A DNA stretch of 64,000 nt. Origin: a virus. A model generated the notes under the pieces. The model was not told the DNA's origin, ran no database searches, and was given only the letters and a program-made list of their open reading frames with translations. The stretch's first letter is position 1, and each line of letters begins with the position of its first letter. Below, one piece after another: positions 5,886-13,584 of this stretch. The DNA lies in IMG/VR virus record IMGVR_UViG_3300013113_000816, positions 1 through 64,000 of that record; one strand, 5' to 3'. Position numbers and translations under genes: made by a program.

Positions 5886-5916
5886 TTGGAATTAGTAAAG
5901 TTCCTTAGTATATTAT
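5886..5916 (+). promoter_or_regulatory. Bacteroidota-type promoter upstream of the T9SS protein
   Basis: TTG 5886-5888, 20 nt, TATATTAT 5909-5916. It is followed at once by a TATTTATAA motif (5920-5928) 9 nt before the ATG at 5938, so two promoter types overlap here. Confidence 0.5.
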
Positions 5917-5937
5917 CCATATTTATAACAAATAATT

Positions 5938-7509
5938 ATGGAAACAAATTCAAAAAAATACAGCTTTTACACTTTAATAATAATCCTTTTAGCAATGTTT
6001 ATTGGTGGGTATCAAACTTGCGCCCAACCAACAGTAACCCTCATGCCTGTTGATGGGAATTGGTATACTTGGACTGTTGATGATGGAATCTTATATGATG
6101 ATGGGGATGTAGGTGGAAATTATACTAATAATGGTTTAGGAGCATTAACAATATATCCTACAGACCAAACCAGTGATAAAATTTATTTAAGATTTGTTGA
6201 ATTTAGAGTTGAAAACCATTCATCTTGTAATTACGATTATTTAGAAGTTTATGATGGAGATGATTTTACTACGTTAATTGGTAAATATTGTGGTACAGAT
6301 TTACCAGATGTTGTTCAATCAACACATCCAACAGGAGCCGTTACATTATTATGGTCTTCAGACTTTTCAGTTACAGATGCAGGATTTAAAATAGATGTTA
6401 GTGTAATAGATCCATTATGGACTATTGAATTGGGAGATAGAAATTCTCAATCAACAGACGGCAGAGTACCATCATATGGTTATTATGATTATTCATGGTC
6501 TGGTTTAATGTGGGGTCAAGCAGATATGGGAGTTCCTATTATAATAGAGAGCATTTCATTTGATGTGGTAAATGATATTGATTTAACTATGAACAATCAA
6601 AAAATATATTTAGCACATACCTCTGCTAATATGTTTCCTGATGGAATAGAACCCACAGATGGTAGTGGCCCATGGACAGATTGGACATTGGTGTATGCGG
6701 GAGATATTAAATGGGTTCAAGGATGGAATACTATTACATTAGATGCTCCTTTTGTTTATAATGGGTTAGAAGGATTATTAGTTAAAACTGTAAATGAAGA
6801 TGGTTCATGGGTAAGTGCATACCCTCAATATAGATACACTTCTAGAGCAAATACAGTTGTATATAATTATGCTGATGGAGCATTTCCAGGACCATCAGGG
6901 TTTAGAAATTCTTTAAGACCTAATATGAGGTTTGGATTTGGAGGGGGTGGAGCTTTACCTATTGTTTTAATGTCGTTTACAGGAGAAGTTAATGATAATA
7001 ATAATGTTAATTTAAATTGGGTTGTTGCATCTCAAGTAAATAATGATTATTTCACTATTGAAAGAAGTTTAGATTGTAGGGAATGGGAAGTTGTTGATAA
7101 TATTAATGGAGCAGGAAATAATAATATGGAAATGAGTTATAATTTAGTAGACCATAATCCCCATCTTGGATTATCTTATTATAGATTATCACAAACTGAT
7201 TATGATGGGAAATTTGAAGTATTCAACCCAATATCAGTAGAAGTTTCAAATGAACACACTGTTGGTTTACATATAGTCCCTAATCCAGCAATTGATAATA
7301 TACATTTAGAATTAGTTTATCCAAATGACCACCCAATAAACCATGATGTAAAAATATATAATTCAAAAGGTGAAGAAGTGTATAAAATGTTTTATATAGG
7401 TGAATTAGAAGAATTTAATATAAACATACAGAAATTTGTCCCCGGATATTATATAGTAAGATCAAAAAGTGATAATTTAAATGGTGAAGGTAAATTTATA
7501 AAGAAATAA
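5938..7509 (+). CDS. Secreted CUB-domain protein with type IX secretion sorting domain
   Basis: 523 aa. Residues 1-29 form a clear signal peptide (basic start, LIIILLAMFIGG core, TCA before Q30, the usual Bacteroidota cleavage context). Residues about 35-157 read as a CUB-like domain (YLRFVEFRVENHSSCNYDYLEVYDG, YCGTDLP), a beta-sandwich typical of extracellular adhesion or binding proteins. About 445-523 is a Por secretion-system C-terminal sorting domain: VPNPAIDNIHLEL, VKIYNSKGEEVYKM, FVPGYYIVRS, KFIKK. Known role of such domains: export across the outer membrane by T9SS, then cleavage or anchoring. The substrate is unknown. A phage-encoded T9SS client suggests altering the surface of the infected cell. 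Forms a close cluster with the SiaC-like gene. Confidence 0.85.
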   Translation: METNSKKYSFYTLIIILLAMFIGGYQTCAQPTVTLMPVDGNWYTWTVDDGILYDDGDVGGNYTNNGLGALTIYPTDQTSDKIYLRFVEFRVENHSSCNYDYLEVYDGDDFTTLIGKYCGTDLPDVVQSTHPTGAVTLLWSSDFSVTDAGFKIDVSVIDPLWTIELGDRNSQSTDGRVPSYGYYDYSWSGLMWGQADMGVPIIIESISFDVVNDIDLTMNNQKIYLAHTSANMFPDGIEPTDGSGPWTDWTLVYAGDIKWVQGWNTITLDAPFVYNGLEGLLVKTVNEDGSWVSAYPQYRYTSRANTVVYNYADGAFPGPSGFRNSLRPNMRFGFGGGGALPIVLMSFTGEVNDNNNVNLNWVVASQVNNDYFTIERSLDCREWEVVDNINGAGNNNMEMSYNLVDHNPHLGLSYYRLSQTDYDGKFEVFNPISVEVSNEHTVGLHIVPNPAIDNIHLELVYPNDHPINHDVKIYNSKGEEVYKMFYIGELEEFNINIQKFVPGYYIVRSKSDNLNGEGKFIKK

Positions 7510-7889
7510 TGGAAATAAAAGCCTTAGGGAATAAACCCTATGTTAAATTAGATAAAGAAAATTGTACCCTAACTATTAAAGGTAAATCATACCCTGAACA
7601 CCCCTCAACTTTTTATAATCCTATCCTAGAAGAATTGGAAAAATGCTCAGAATATATGGAAGGGGCGGTTATAACCATTGACTTAGCATTAGAAATTATG
7701 AATTCTGTTTCTACTAAATATATTTACCATATGATTAAAAAAATAGATGGGTCTGCTAGAAATCTTGTTATCAATTGGTATTATGAAGAAGATGATGATG
7801 ATATGAAAGAAGAGGGTTCTTTATTTAGAAATGCTTTCCCTAATTCAAAGTTTAACATAATTTTTGTAGAGGATTTGATGGAGATATGA
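7509..7889 (+). CDS. SiaC-family regulatory protein (DUF1987)
   Basis: 126 aa, the usual length for the SiaC/DUF1987 family. Signatures: an N-terminal strand pair with IKGKSYPEHPSTFYNPILEEL (compare G.SypEn...Fy.pl), a helix with AVITIDLALEIMNSVSTKYIYHMIKKI, and NWYYEEDDDDMKEEG, the hallmark WyYeEdDedm.e.G. In bacteria SiaC is a phospho-switched partner of a diguanylate cyclase or PP2C-type phosphatase module. In a phage it may mimic or titrate the host partner; that is inference. Its start overlaps the stop of the T9SS gene by one base, so the two are translated together. Confidence 0.8.
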   Translation: MEIKALGNKPYVKLDKENCTLTIKGKSYPEHPSTFYNPILEELEKCSEYMEGAVITIDLALEIMNSVSTKYIYHMIKKIDGSARNLVINWYYEEDDDDMKEEGSLFRNAFPNSKFNIIFVEDLMEI

Positions 7890-8272
7890 TAGGTTTTGTT
7901 GTTTTAATTGTTGCCTCTATTTTACTCTATCTATTACTTCCAATAGTTTCTATTTTTATGATTATTAAATATCTCTTTACAGGGGATAAAAGGATGATGT
8001 CTGTTTGGTTTTGGCGTACAGCTAGAGAAATTGATGTATTTGCTAATGTAAATGGAGCAGAATTTTTTGATGCTATTTTTATTAGAGATGGGGGGTATAA
8101 ATTTGGTAATCCTAAAGAAACCATCTCTTCCGTGATTGGAAAAAATCAAAGAGATAATACATTATCCATAGCAGGTCAAATATTAAGGTGGATGTTAGAT
8201 AGAATAGATCAAGACCATTGTTTAAACTCCATCAATTCTCAAGCCACTAATACTAAAAAAGACACGCATTAA
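7886..8272 (+). CDS. Small membrane protein with GGYKFGxPKETISSVIGKN motif
   Basis: 128 aa. Residues 2-32 form one long or two short membrane spans (FVVLIVASILLYLLLPIVSIFMIIKYLF). The soluble part has a motif I recall from proteins of Bacteroidota phages and prophages: GGYKFGNPKETISSVIGKNQRDNTLS followed by LDRIDQDHC. Function of that family is unknown to me; a membrane-anchored lysis or exclusion role is possible. Overlaps the SiaC-like gene by 4 nt. Confidence 0.7.
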   Translation: MIGFVVLIVASILLYLLLPIVSIFMIIKYLFTGDKRMMSVWFWRTAREIDVFANVNGAEFFDAIFIRDGGYKFGNPKETISSVIGKNQRDNTLSIAGQILRWMLDRIDQDHCLNSINSQATNTKKDTH

Positions 8273-8397
8273 CAGCATTTAACGCGCATTTACTGCATTA
8301 TCACGCGATATTGGCATATATCGTGGATATTGCGTAATATGCGTTGATTTTCGCACAAAAGTAATTAACATTCTCTTGTCTTTCCTGCGCAGGAGAC
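8273..8397. other. Intergenic stretch with repeated CGCATT words and inverted repeat
   Basis: No gene. Recurring (A)CGCATT/GCATTTA words occur at 8263-8305. An imperfect palindrome CACGCGATAT-tggcat-ATATCGTG follows, then TGCGTAATATGCG. Position directly ahead of the promoter at 8398 suggests operator-like sites. Confidence 0.35.
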
Positions 8398-8428
8398 TTG
8401 GAGTCCCAGGAAATCTTTCGTATATTTA
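8398..8428 (+). promoter_or_regulatory. Bacteroidota-type promoter for the DUF932-like gene
   Basis: TTG 8398-8400, 20 nt ending TTTCG, TATATTTA 8421-8428. It lies 38 nt before the ATG at 8467. Confidence 0.65.
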
Positions 8429-8466
8429 CGGACGTAAATAAGAAATAATAATAAAAAATAAAGTAT

Positions 8467-9273
8467 ATGTTAGATTTAAGTAAAGTAGAATTTTTAAGTG
8501 ATGAGCAAATTAAAGAACAAGCACCTTCAGTGTTTACTCAAAAGCCATCAAAAGAAGTTTCAAAACATTACACTCACATTCCTACAACTAAAGTTATCAA
8601 TGATATGAGAACACTAGGTTGGGATGTTGTTGATGCTAAGCAAGTTGCTGCTCGTACAAGCTCAACAAGAGGTGTTCAGAAACATTTAGTTGTATTTAGG
8701 AATCCTGATGTTGTCATTAATGGAAATGATGGTGATACAGTTTTTCCACAAATTTTGTTAACAAATAGTCATGATGGTAAAAATAGTTTTACTTTCACTG
8801 CGGGATTGTTTAGAATGGTTTGTGAAAATGGTTTGGTTATTTCGGAAACTCAATTTGAAGATGTTAAAATGAGACATATGGGTTATTCATTTGAGGAATT
8901 GCAAGTTCAAATTAGAGAAATGGTTGAGAAATTACCATTAACTGTTGAGTCAATGAATAAAATGAAATCCATAGATTTAGAACAAGAAAAAGCTGTTGAT
9001 TTTGCTAAAAAAGCTCTTGGAACTCGATTTACAAAGGATGAATTGAAGAGAATTAAAATTGATGTTATTGAATTATTAAACCCAGTTCGTGAAGAAGATT
9101 GTGGAAATGATTTATGGTCAATTTTTAATGTAGTTCAAGAAAAAATCATTGAAGGTGATTTTGAATATTCAATTGGGAGTAAAGTTCGTAAAGCTCGTCA
9201 AATTAAAAATTTCAAACAAGACCAAAAGATCAATAAAGAATTATTTGATTTAGCGTTAGAGTACGTTTCATAA
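8467..9273 (+). CDS. DUF932-type phage/plasmid protein
   Basis: 268 aa. The central region PQILLTNSHDGKNSFTFTAGLFRMVCENGLVISE matches the DUF932 (plasmid/phage LGT protein) pattern, with an N-terminal part (TTKVINDMRTLGWDVVDAKQV) and C-terminal helices typical of it. Biochemical role unknown; members sit on phages, plasmids and near defence or anti-defence genes. It has its own promoter upstream and a strong terminator downstream, so it is a single-gene unit and probably highly expressed early. Confidence 0.8.
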   Translation: MLDLSKVEFLSDEQIKEQAPSVFTQKPSKEVSKHYTHIPTTKVINDMRTLGWDVVDAKQVAARTSSTRGVQKHLVVFRNPDVVINGNDGDTVFPQILLTNSHDGKNSFTFTAGLFRMVCENGLVISETQFEDVKMRHMGYSFEELQVQIREMVEKLPLTVESMNKMKSIDLEQEKAVDFAKKALGTRFTKDELKRIKIDVIELLNPVREEDCGNDLWSIFNVVQEKIIEGDFEYSIGSKVRKARQIKNFKQDQKINKELFDLALEYVS

Positions 9274-9297
9274 TAGAATTAAATTTCAAATAGTACA

Positions 9298-9323
9298 AGC
9301 TCCCAAATGGGAGCTTTTTTTTT
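9298..9323 (+). terminator. Rho-independent terminator after DUF932-like gene
   Basis: Stem AGCTCCC (9298-9304), loop AAAT, GGGAGCT (9309-9315), followed by a run of eight or more T. Confidence 0.9.
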
Positions 9324-9364
9324 CTTAATATAATTTGCCATACTAAAATATTTTTTTAATATTT

Positions 9365-9823
9365 ATGGGCATGGACATTAACCGTATATTCAATTTATTC
9401 AATCCTGATGATGACTTTAGATCTCCAACTAAGCAAGAGTCTGGGGTAGATTTCCAATTTGAGGAATTTAAAACTACTCCTCCTTATTACATAGGAATGT
9501 TTGAAAAAATGATCTTAAACCATAATAATGTCAGGAACCAAGTAGTTAAATTATTCCAGAAATCAAATGAAGAATTTAATCTTCATGAAATTGAAGAAGC
9601 TGGAGAATTTATGGCTTATAATAGAGCTTGGGAGTACATTAAAGATTGTGAATTAGATGACCAATGTTGGAAAGAAAGTTTATTACTTAGAAATAGTGAT
9701 TACTTAATTACTGCATTAAAATTGGCAACCCATTACTTTGAAGGTTATGAAGAATACGAGAAATGCGCCTTTCTTAACAAAATCCAACTTTTTCTTGAAG
9801 ATAATTTGGCTCCCGAATCCTAA
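9365..9823 (+). CDS. Unrecognised helical protein
   Basis: 152 aa (146 if the ATG at 9371 is used). Largely helical and acidic (EEFNLHEIEEAGEFMAYNRAWEYIKDCELDDQCW). No membrane span or catalytic signature. A TATTTATGG sequence at 9360 overlaps the first ATG, which would favour the second ATG if it is a late-promoter relative. The gene stands alone between a terminator and two hairpins. Confidence 0.7.
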   Translation: MGMDINRIFNLFNPDDDFRSPTKQESGVDFQFEEFKTTPPYYIGMFEKMILNHNNVRNQVVKLFQKSNEEFNLHEIEEAGEFMAYNRAWEYIKDCELDDQCWKESLLLRNSDYLITALKLATHYFEGYEEYEKCAFLNKIQLFLEDNLAPES

Positions 9824-9842
9824 ATTAGTACATTATGGATAC

Positions 9843-9902
9843 GGGTTTGTTAGAAACCCCAAAACGTATAAATAAAAAAACGTGACCCGGTGATAGGGTT
9901 AC
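9843..9902. other. Two consecutive hairpins between genes
   Basis: Hairpin 1: GGGTTT (9843-9848), GTTAG, AAACCC (9854-9859). Hairpin 2: GTGACCC (9882-9888), 7-nt loop, GGGTTAC (9896-9902). Between them lies TATAAATA, the classical T4 late-promoter word, in plus orientation and occurring apparently alone. No U-run follows either hairpin. Confidence 0.4.
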
Positions 9903-9935
9903 CACAGTGGGTTAAGATTAACTAATAGATAATTT

Positions 9936-10103
9936 ATGAGAAATAAACAATTGGCACAAAATCGCCTCCAAAAACTGAATGGTTTACTAAAAAAGCTTGA
10001 CATGAATATTCACAGAGGTGGTAGTAAAGAAGAAATTAACTCCACTCAGAGAGAAATTAATCAAATCGTTCAAGATTTAAGTGATATAATAGAAAGAGAA
10101 TAA
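9936..10103 (+). CDS. Small coiled-coil protein
   Basis: 55 aa, read directly: MRNKQLAQNRLQKLNGLLKK... to a helical end DLSDIIERE. Two amphipathic helices with leucine spacing suggest a short coiled coil. The stop overlaps the ATG of the HD gene (TAATG), which supports translation. Function unknown. Confidence 0.65.
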   Translation: MRNKQLAQNRLQKLNGLLKKLDMNIHRGGSKEEINSTQREINQIVQDLSDIIERE

Positions 10104-10864
10104 TGGAATTAACAGCAGAGCAAATACAATCTAATTGGGAAAAATTTATAGGCTATATTAACACCTATATTTCAGACCCTAGAAAAGACCAACTCCTAAA
10201 GTTTTATAAAAAACATGAAGAAGAAATCATGTTAATGCCTGCTTCCCATAAAAAGGCATACCATAATGCTTTTCCAGGGGGATATGTTGATCATGTTAAT
10301 CGAGTTATAGAAGGTGCTTTAGAAATTAATAAGGTATGGTATAACTTTGGAGCAGAACAAAACTATACAATCGAAGAACTTGTATTCTCAGCTATTAATC
10401 ATGATTTAGGTAAAATGGGAGAAGAAGATAACTATGCACATCAACCCTCAACTGATGAATGGAGAAAAAAGAATTTGGGTGAAATGTATAAGTTTAATAA
10501 TTCAATTGCTTATATGTCAGTTCCTGAACGATCCATTAAACTTTTAGTTGATAACGATATTAAATTAACCCAGAATGAATGGTTATCTATTCGTTTACAT
10601 GATGGGTTATATGATCCAGCAAATGAACCTTATTTAAAAAACTATATGCCAGAGTTAAAACCTCGAACTTCTCTCGTATTTATAATTCATCAAGCAGATT
10701 TAATGGCATCAAGAATAGAATTCGAAAAAGAATGGTTACCAAAATTTGGTAAGGAAGACAAACCAAAGAACAATTTCAAAGTAAACAACAAAACCAACTC
10801 AAAAAATAAAGCACTCAGCTCAATTAAAAGTGAGGGGTTAAAAAGCATGTTAGATAATTTATGA
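10103..10864 (+). CDS. HD-domain phosphohydrolase
   Basis: 253 aa. Metal-ligand pattern of the HD superfamily: histidine in GGYVDHVNRVIEGAL (about residue 60), the HD pair in AINHDLGKMGEEDNY (about residues 99-100), then LVFIIHQADLMASRIEFE (about 205) with the terminal Asp. Members hydrolyse phosphate esters of nucleotides or cyclic nucleotides. In phages these proteins are usually placed with nucleotide metabolism or signal degradation. The last 40 residues are a lysine/asparagine-rich tail. Overlaps the next gene by 4 nt. The substrate cannot be read from the sequence. Confidence 0.75.
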   Translation: MELTAEQIQSNWEKFIGYINTYISDPRKDQLLKFYKKHEEEIMLMPASHKKAYHNAFPGGYVDHVNRVIEGALEINKVWYNFGAEQNYTIEELVFSAINHDLGKMGEEDNYAHQPSTDEWRKKNLGEMYKFNNSIAYMSVPERSIKLLVDNDIKLTQNEWLSIRLHDGLYDPANEPYLKNYMPELKPRTSLVFIIHQADLMASRIEFEKEWLPKFGKEDKPKNNFKVNNKTNSKNKALSSIKSEGLKSMLDNL

Positions 10865-11145
10865 TTACTATAACCATTATTTCCGTTTTATCGGTTTTAG
10901 TCGTGATATTTGGTTTCACGACTTTTAATCTCCTCAAGAAGAATGAAAAACAAGAGGACATTCTTGTTGGGTATCTTGAATACCTTGATAGAATTTCTAA
11001 AGTAATAGAAGCCTCAGATAAAAAATTAAAAGAAATAGACCACAGCGGAGTATTTAAATCAGATGATGAAGTGGGTCAGTTCTTCAAATCAGTACAAGAA
11101 ATTCAAAAAATATTAAACGATTTTAAAGTAAAAAGATTAAAGTGA
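10861..11145 (+). CDS. Small membrane-anchored coiled-coil protein
   Basis: 94 aa. N-terminal membrane span (ITIISVLSVLVVIFGFTTFNLL) followed by a charged helix (YLEYLDRISKVIEASDKKLKEID) and a C-terminal helix. It lies between the HD hydrolase and the late sigma factor with overlapping stops and starts. No family recognised. Confidence 0.7.
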   Translation: MITITIISVLSVLVVIFGFTTFNLLKKNEKQEDILVGYLEYLDRISKVIEASDKKLKEIDHSGVFKSDDEVGQFFKSVQEIQKILNDFKVKRLK

Positions 11146-11873
11146 TTGTGGCAAAAAAACGAAGACCTAAATCTAAAAACTACTTCACTAAAGACACTGA
11201 AGCAGCTATAGTTAGATATAACAATGAACCTAACCCTGAGGTTAGGAGTGATATTTACAGGGATGAAATTCATTATCCCTTTTTTAAACTAACAGAAAAT
11301 ATAATCCATACATTTAAGTTTTATTATACTGAAGTAGATAATATAGAACATTTACAACACGAGATAATAACATTTTTATTAACCAAAATGCATTTATTCA
11401 ACCCAGACAAAGGGGCTAAAGCATATTCATATTTTGGTACTATAGTTAAGAATTGGCTTATAATATATAACAACAAAAACTATTCAAAACGATTAAAATC
11501 AGCACCAGTAGATGATTTATATAAGGATGAAACCTATTCTTATAATTTAGAAGATGAAAGAATAGTAGATAATTTATCTCATTTTATAGATAATTACATT
11601 AAATACGTTGAGGAAAATTTTGAAGATTTTTTTCCAAAAGGAAACGATGCTAAAATAGCAGACGCCATACTAGAATTATTTAGAAAAAGAGAAAGTATAG
11701 AAATATTTAACAAAAAAGCTTTATATATTTATATTAGGGAAATAATGGCTACTAACGGGTTAGAAGTAAAAACACCCAAGATTACAAAAATAGCAAATAA
11801 GTTATATGATTTATTTAAAGGAAGTTATATATTTTACTTAGAGACAGGATATATTGATTTTGAAAAAAATTAA
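11142..11873 (+). CDS. gp55-like: Late-transcription sigma factor, T4 gp55-like
   Basis: 243 aa, longer than T4 gp55 (about 185). The region with HEIITFLLTKMHLFNPDKGAKAYSYFGTIVKNWLIIYNNK reads like sigma region 2 (NPekG.A.aYf.tivkN), which binds core polymerase and melts the -10 region, followed by the less conserved DDLYKDE part. Known role: gp55 directs RNA polymerase to late promoters. Starts with GTG, either at 11142 (overlapping the previous stop) or at 11148. The TATTTATAA motif before many structural genes in this window, beginning 8 nt after this gene, is the natural candidate target. Confidence 0.7.
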   Translation: MIVAKKRRPKSKNYFTKDTEAAIVRYNNEPNPEVRSDIYRDEIHYPFFKLTENIIHTFKFYYTEVDNIEHLQHEIITFLLTKMHLFNPDKGAKAYSYFGTIVKNWLIIYNNKNYSKRLKSAPVDDLYKDETYSYNLEDERIVDNLSHFIDNYIKYVEENFEDFFPKGNDAKIADAILELFRKRESIEIFNKKALYIYIREIMATNGLEVKTPKITKIANKLYDLFKGSYIFYLETGYIDFEKN

Positions 11874-11880
11874 TTTTTCA

Positions 11881-11889
11881 TATTTATAA
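11881..11889 (+). promoter_or_regulatory. Late-promoter-like motif before the baseplate cluster
   Basis: TATTTATAA, 20 nt before the ATG at 11910. First copy ahead of the tail-gene block. Confidence 0.5.
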
Positions 11890-11909
11890 CCAACAAAAAC
11901 CCCATAAAT

Positions 11910-12269
11910 ATGAGTCACTTAGAAAAAAAAGTCTTTGGGAAAAAAACATATTCAAGTTTACTCAAAGAAATATACGACAATCAAAAGAAAAAAGAAGACC
12001 AAATATCTGCTTTAATTTCTGAATTAAAACCTCTAGTACAGGACATAGGAGATGCTACTTTAATTGTACCCTTAATTAAAGAGTATATGGAATTAGGTAT
12101 TAAAAATGATGAAGCACTTATAAAAGTAGCTACTATATTTCAAAGAATATTTGCTAACGAAGGTAATGAAGATAATGGGTTTGGAATTTCTGAAGAAGAA
12201 AAAGAACAACTTCTAAATGATATAAAAAGCTTACAATTACCACCTAAAAAAGAGGAGGAAGAAGAATAA
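11910..12269 (+). CDS. Unrecognised acidic-tailed protein at head of baseplate cluster
   Basis: 119 aa. N-terminal helix SLLKEIYDNQKKKEDQISALISELKPLV, a helical middle and a poly-glutamate C-terminus (KKEEEEE). No membrane span. Position in T4-like order, ahead of the spike gene, would suit a baseplate chaperone or hub assembly factor; a gp33-like late coactivator is another thought because of the neighbouring gp55-like gene, but its late motif argues against it. Confidence 0.7.
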   Translation: MSHLEKKVFGKKTYSSLLKEIYDNQKKKEDQISALISELKPLVQDIGDATLIVPLIKEYMELGIKNDEALIKVATIFQRIFANEGNEDNGFGISEEEKEQLLNDIKSLQLPPKKEEEEE

Positions 12270-13582
12270 TGGTTATGTTTGATAAAGGACTATCATCAAA
12301 TTCAATACCACCCGCGGGGAAGGGTTATGATACGGGAAATTCAGACCTAAATAACATACTATCTGTTCTTAGGGAGGAGATTCAAATTGGTAGGGTTACT
12401 GATATTATATTAAACAGTAATTACCCGAATATTGAAGAATATGGGGGGTTGAATGGTATTGGGACTATTTTTTTTGAATTAAATACCTTTAAACCTGTAG
12501 GAGGTAATGCTATAGCCAAACCCTTTTTCCCACAAATCTCATCATATCCCTTAGTAGATGAACTTGTTTTATTATTTAAATTACCTAATAATAAAATAGG
12601 CAATATCCCATCTAATGAGGTCTATTACTACATTAATATGTTTAGTGTATGGAATCACCCCCACCATAATGCCTATCCTAACCTAAATGGTCAGGGCAAA
12701 AATTTACCACCCCAACAGCAAAAAACATACCAACAAACAGAAGTAGGTTCTACTCGAAAAACAGGGGGGGTTAATGATGATACCACAGAAACTATATCAC
12801 CAAAATTTAATAGTCCCATAAACCCAAGTCAAGCTACTTTTGAGGAAAGATCCAATATACACCCCCTATTACCCTTTGCTGGAGATGTTATTTACCAAGG
12901 AAGGTGGGGAAATAGTATAAGATTTGGAAGTACGGCAAAACCAACACTTACAGATTCTTTAAATGAATGGTCTGAAACAGGTACAAATGGTGATCCTATT
13001 ACTATCATTAGAAATGGTCAATCCCCCGAAGAATCAAATGAAGGTTGGGTCCCTATAACTGAAAACATCAATACTGATATTTCTTCAATTTGGCAAACAT
13101 CAACTCAAAAAATCCCAATAGAAACTATAAATAATGAATTTACTTCATACAACGAATCTCCTGAATTACCTAATTTATATGAAAAACCCCAAATCATAAT
13201 TAATTCTGATAGGTTAGTTTTTAATGCCAAAACAGACCATGTATTAATAAGTGGTGAAAAATCAGTATTCCTAGGGGCAAATTCATCTCTAAATTTTAAT
13301 GCAGGTAAAAATGTTGTTGTGGAATGTAGTGATATAAAATTAGGTGATAAATCAGCAACTGAACCTCTAATTTTGGGTGATATTTTTTTAAAAAATTTAG
13401 ATGTAGTTTTAACCAAATTAGACCATTTATGTACTCAATTATCTGTAGATCAGATATGGCCAGCAGGAGCTCCTGTTGCTAATGGAGGTGTAATTACAGT
13501 AGCTACTAGTTTAAAATTGGATATTGCAAATTTCAAAGCTAATATGGGTAGTTATAAATCTCAAGTAAGTAAAACTAAATAA
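12269..13582 (+). CDS. gp5-like: Baseplate central spike, gp5/VgrG-like
   Basis: 437 aa. The N-terminal half contains an OB-fold-like segment (THPLLPFAGDVIYQGRWGNSIRFGST type: 'PFAGDVIYQGRWGNSIRFG'). From about residue 310 there is a beta-helix of the gp5/VgrG needle type with repeated short strands (DRLVFNAKTDHVLISGEKSVFLGANSS..., VVVECSDIKLGD). Known role: the trimeric spike that pierces the outer membrane. Unlike T4 gp5, I see no lysozyme domain in this chain; a separate DUF5675-like protein follows. Overlaps the gene before by one base. Confidence 0.8.
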   Translation: MVMFDKGLSSNSIPPAGKGYDTGNSDLNNILSVLREEIQIGRVTDIILNSNYPNIEEYGGLNGIGTIFFELNTFKPVGGNAIAKPFFPQISSYPLVDELVLLFKLPNNKIGNIPSNEVYYYINMFSVWNHPHHNAYPNLNGQGKNLPPQQQKTYQQTEVGSTRKTGGVNDDTTETISPKFNSPINPSQATFEERSNIHPLLPFAGDVIYQGRWGNSIRFGSTAKPTLTDSLNEWSETGTNGDPITIIRNGQSPEESNEGWVPITENINTDISSIWQTSTQKIPIETINNEFTSYNESPELPNLYEKPQIIINSDRLVFNAKTDHVLISGEKSVFLGANSSLNFNAGKNVVVECSDIKLGDKSATEPLILGDIFLKNLDVVLTKLDHLCTQLSVDQIWPAGAPVANGGVITVATSLKLDIANFKANMGSYKSQVSKTK

Positions 13583-13584
13583 AT

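Noticed and set aside
9866-9874. Classical T4 late promoter TATAAATA in plus orientation
   Set aside because: Only a single copy was noticed, between two hairpins and not close to a virion gene; in AT-rich DNA it can occur by chance.
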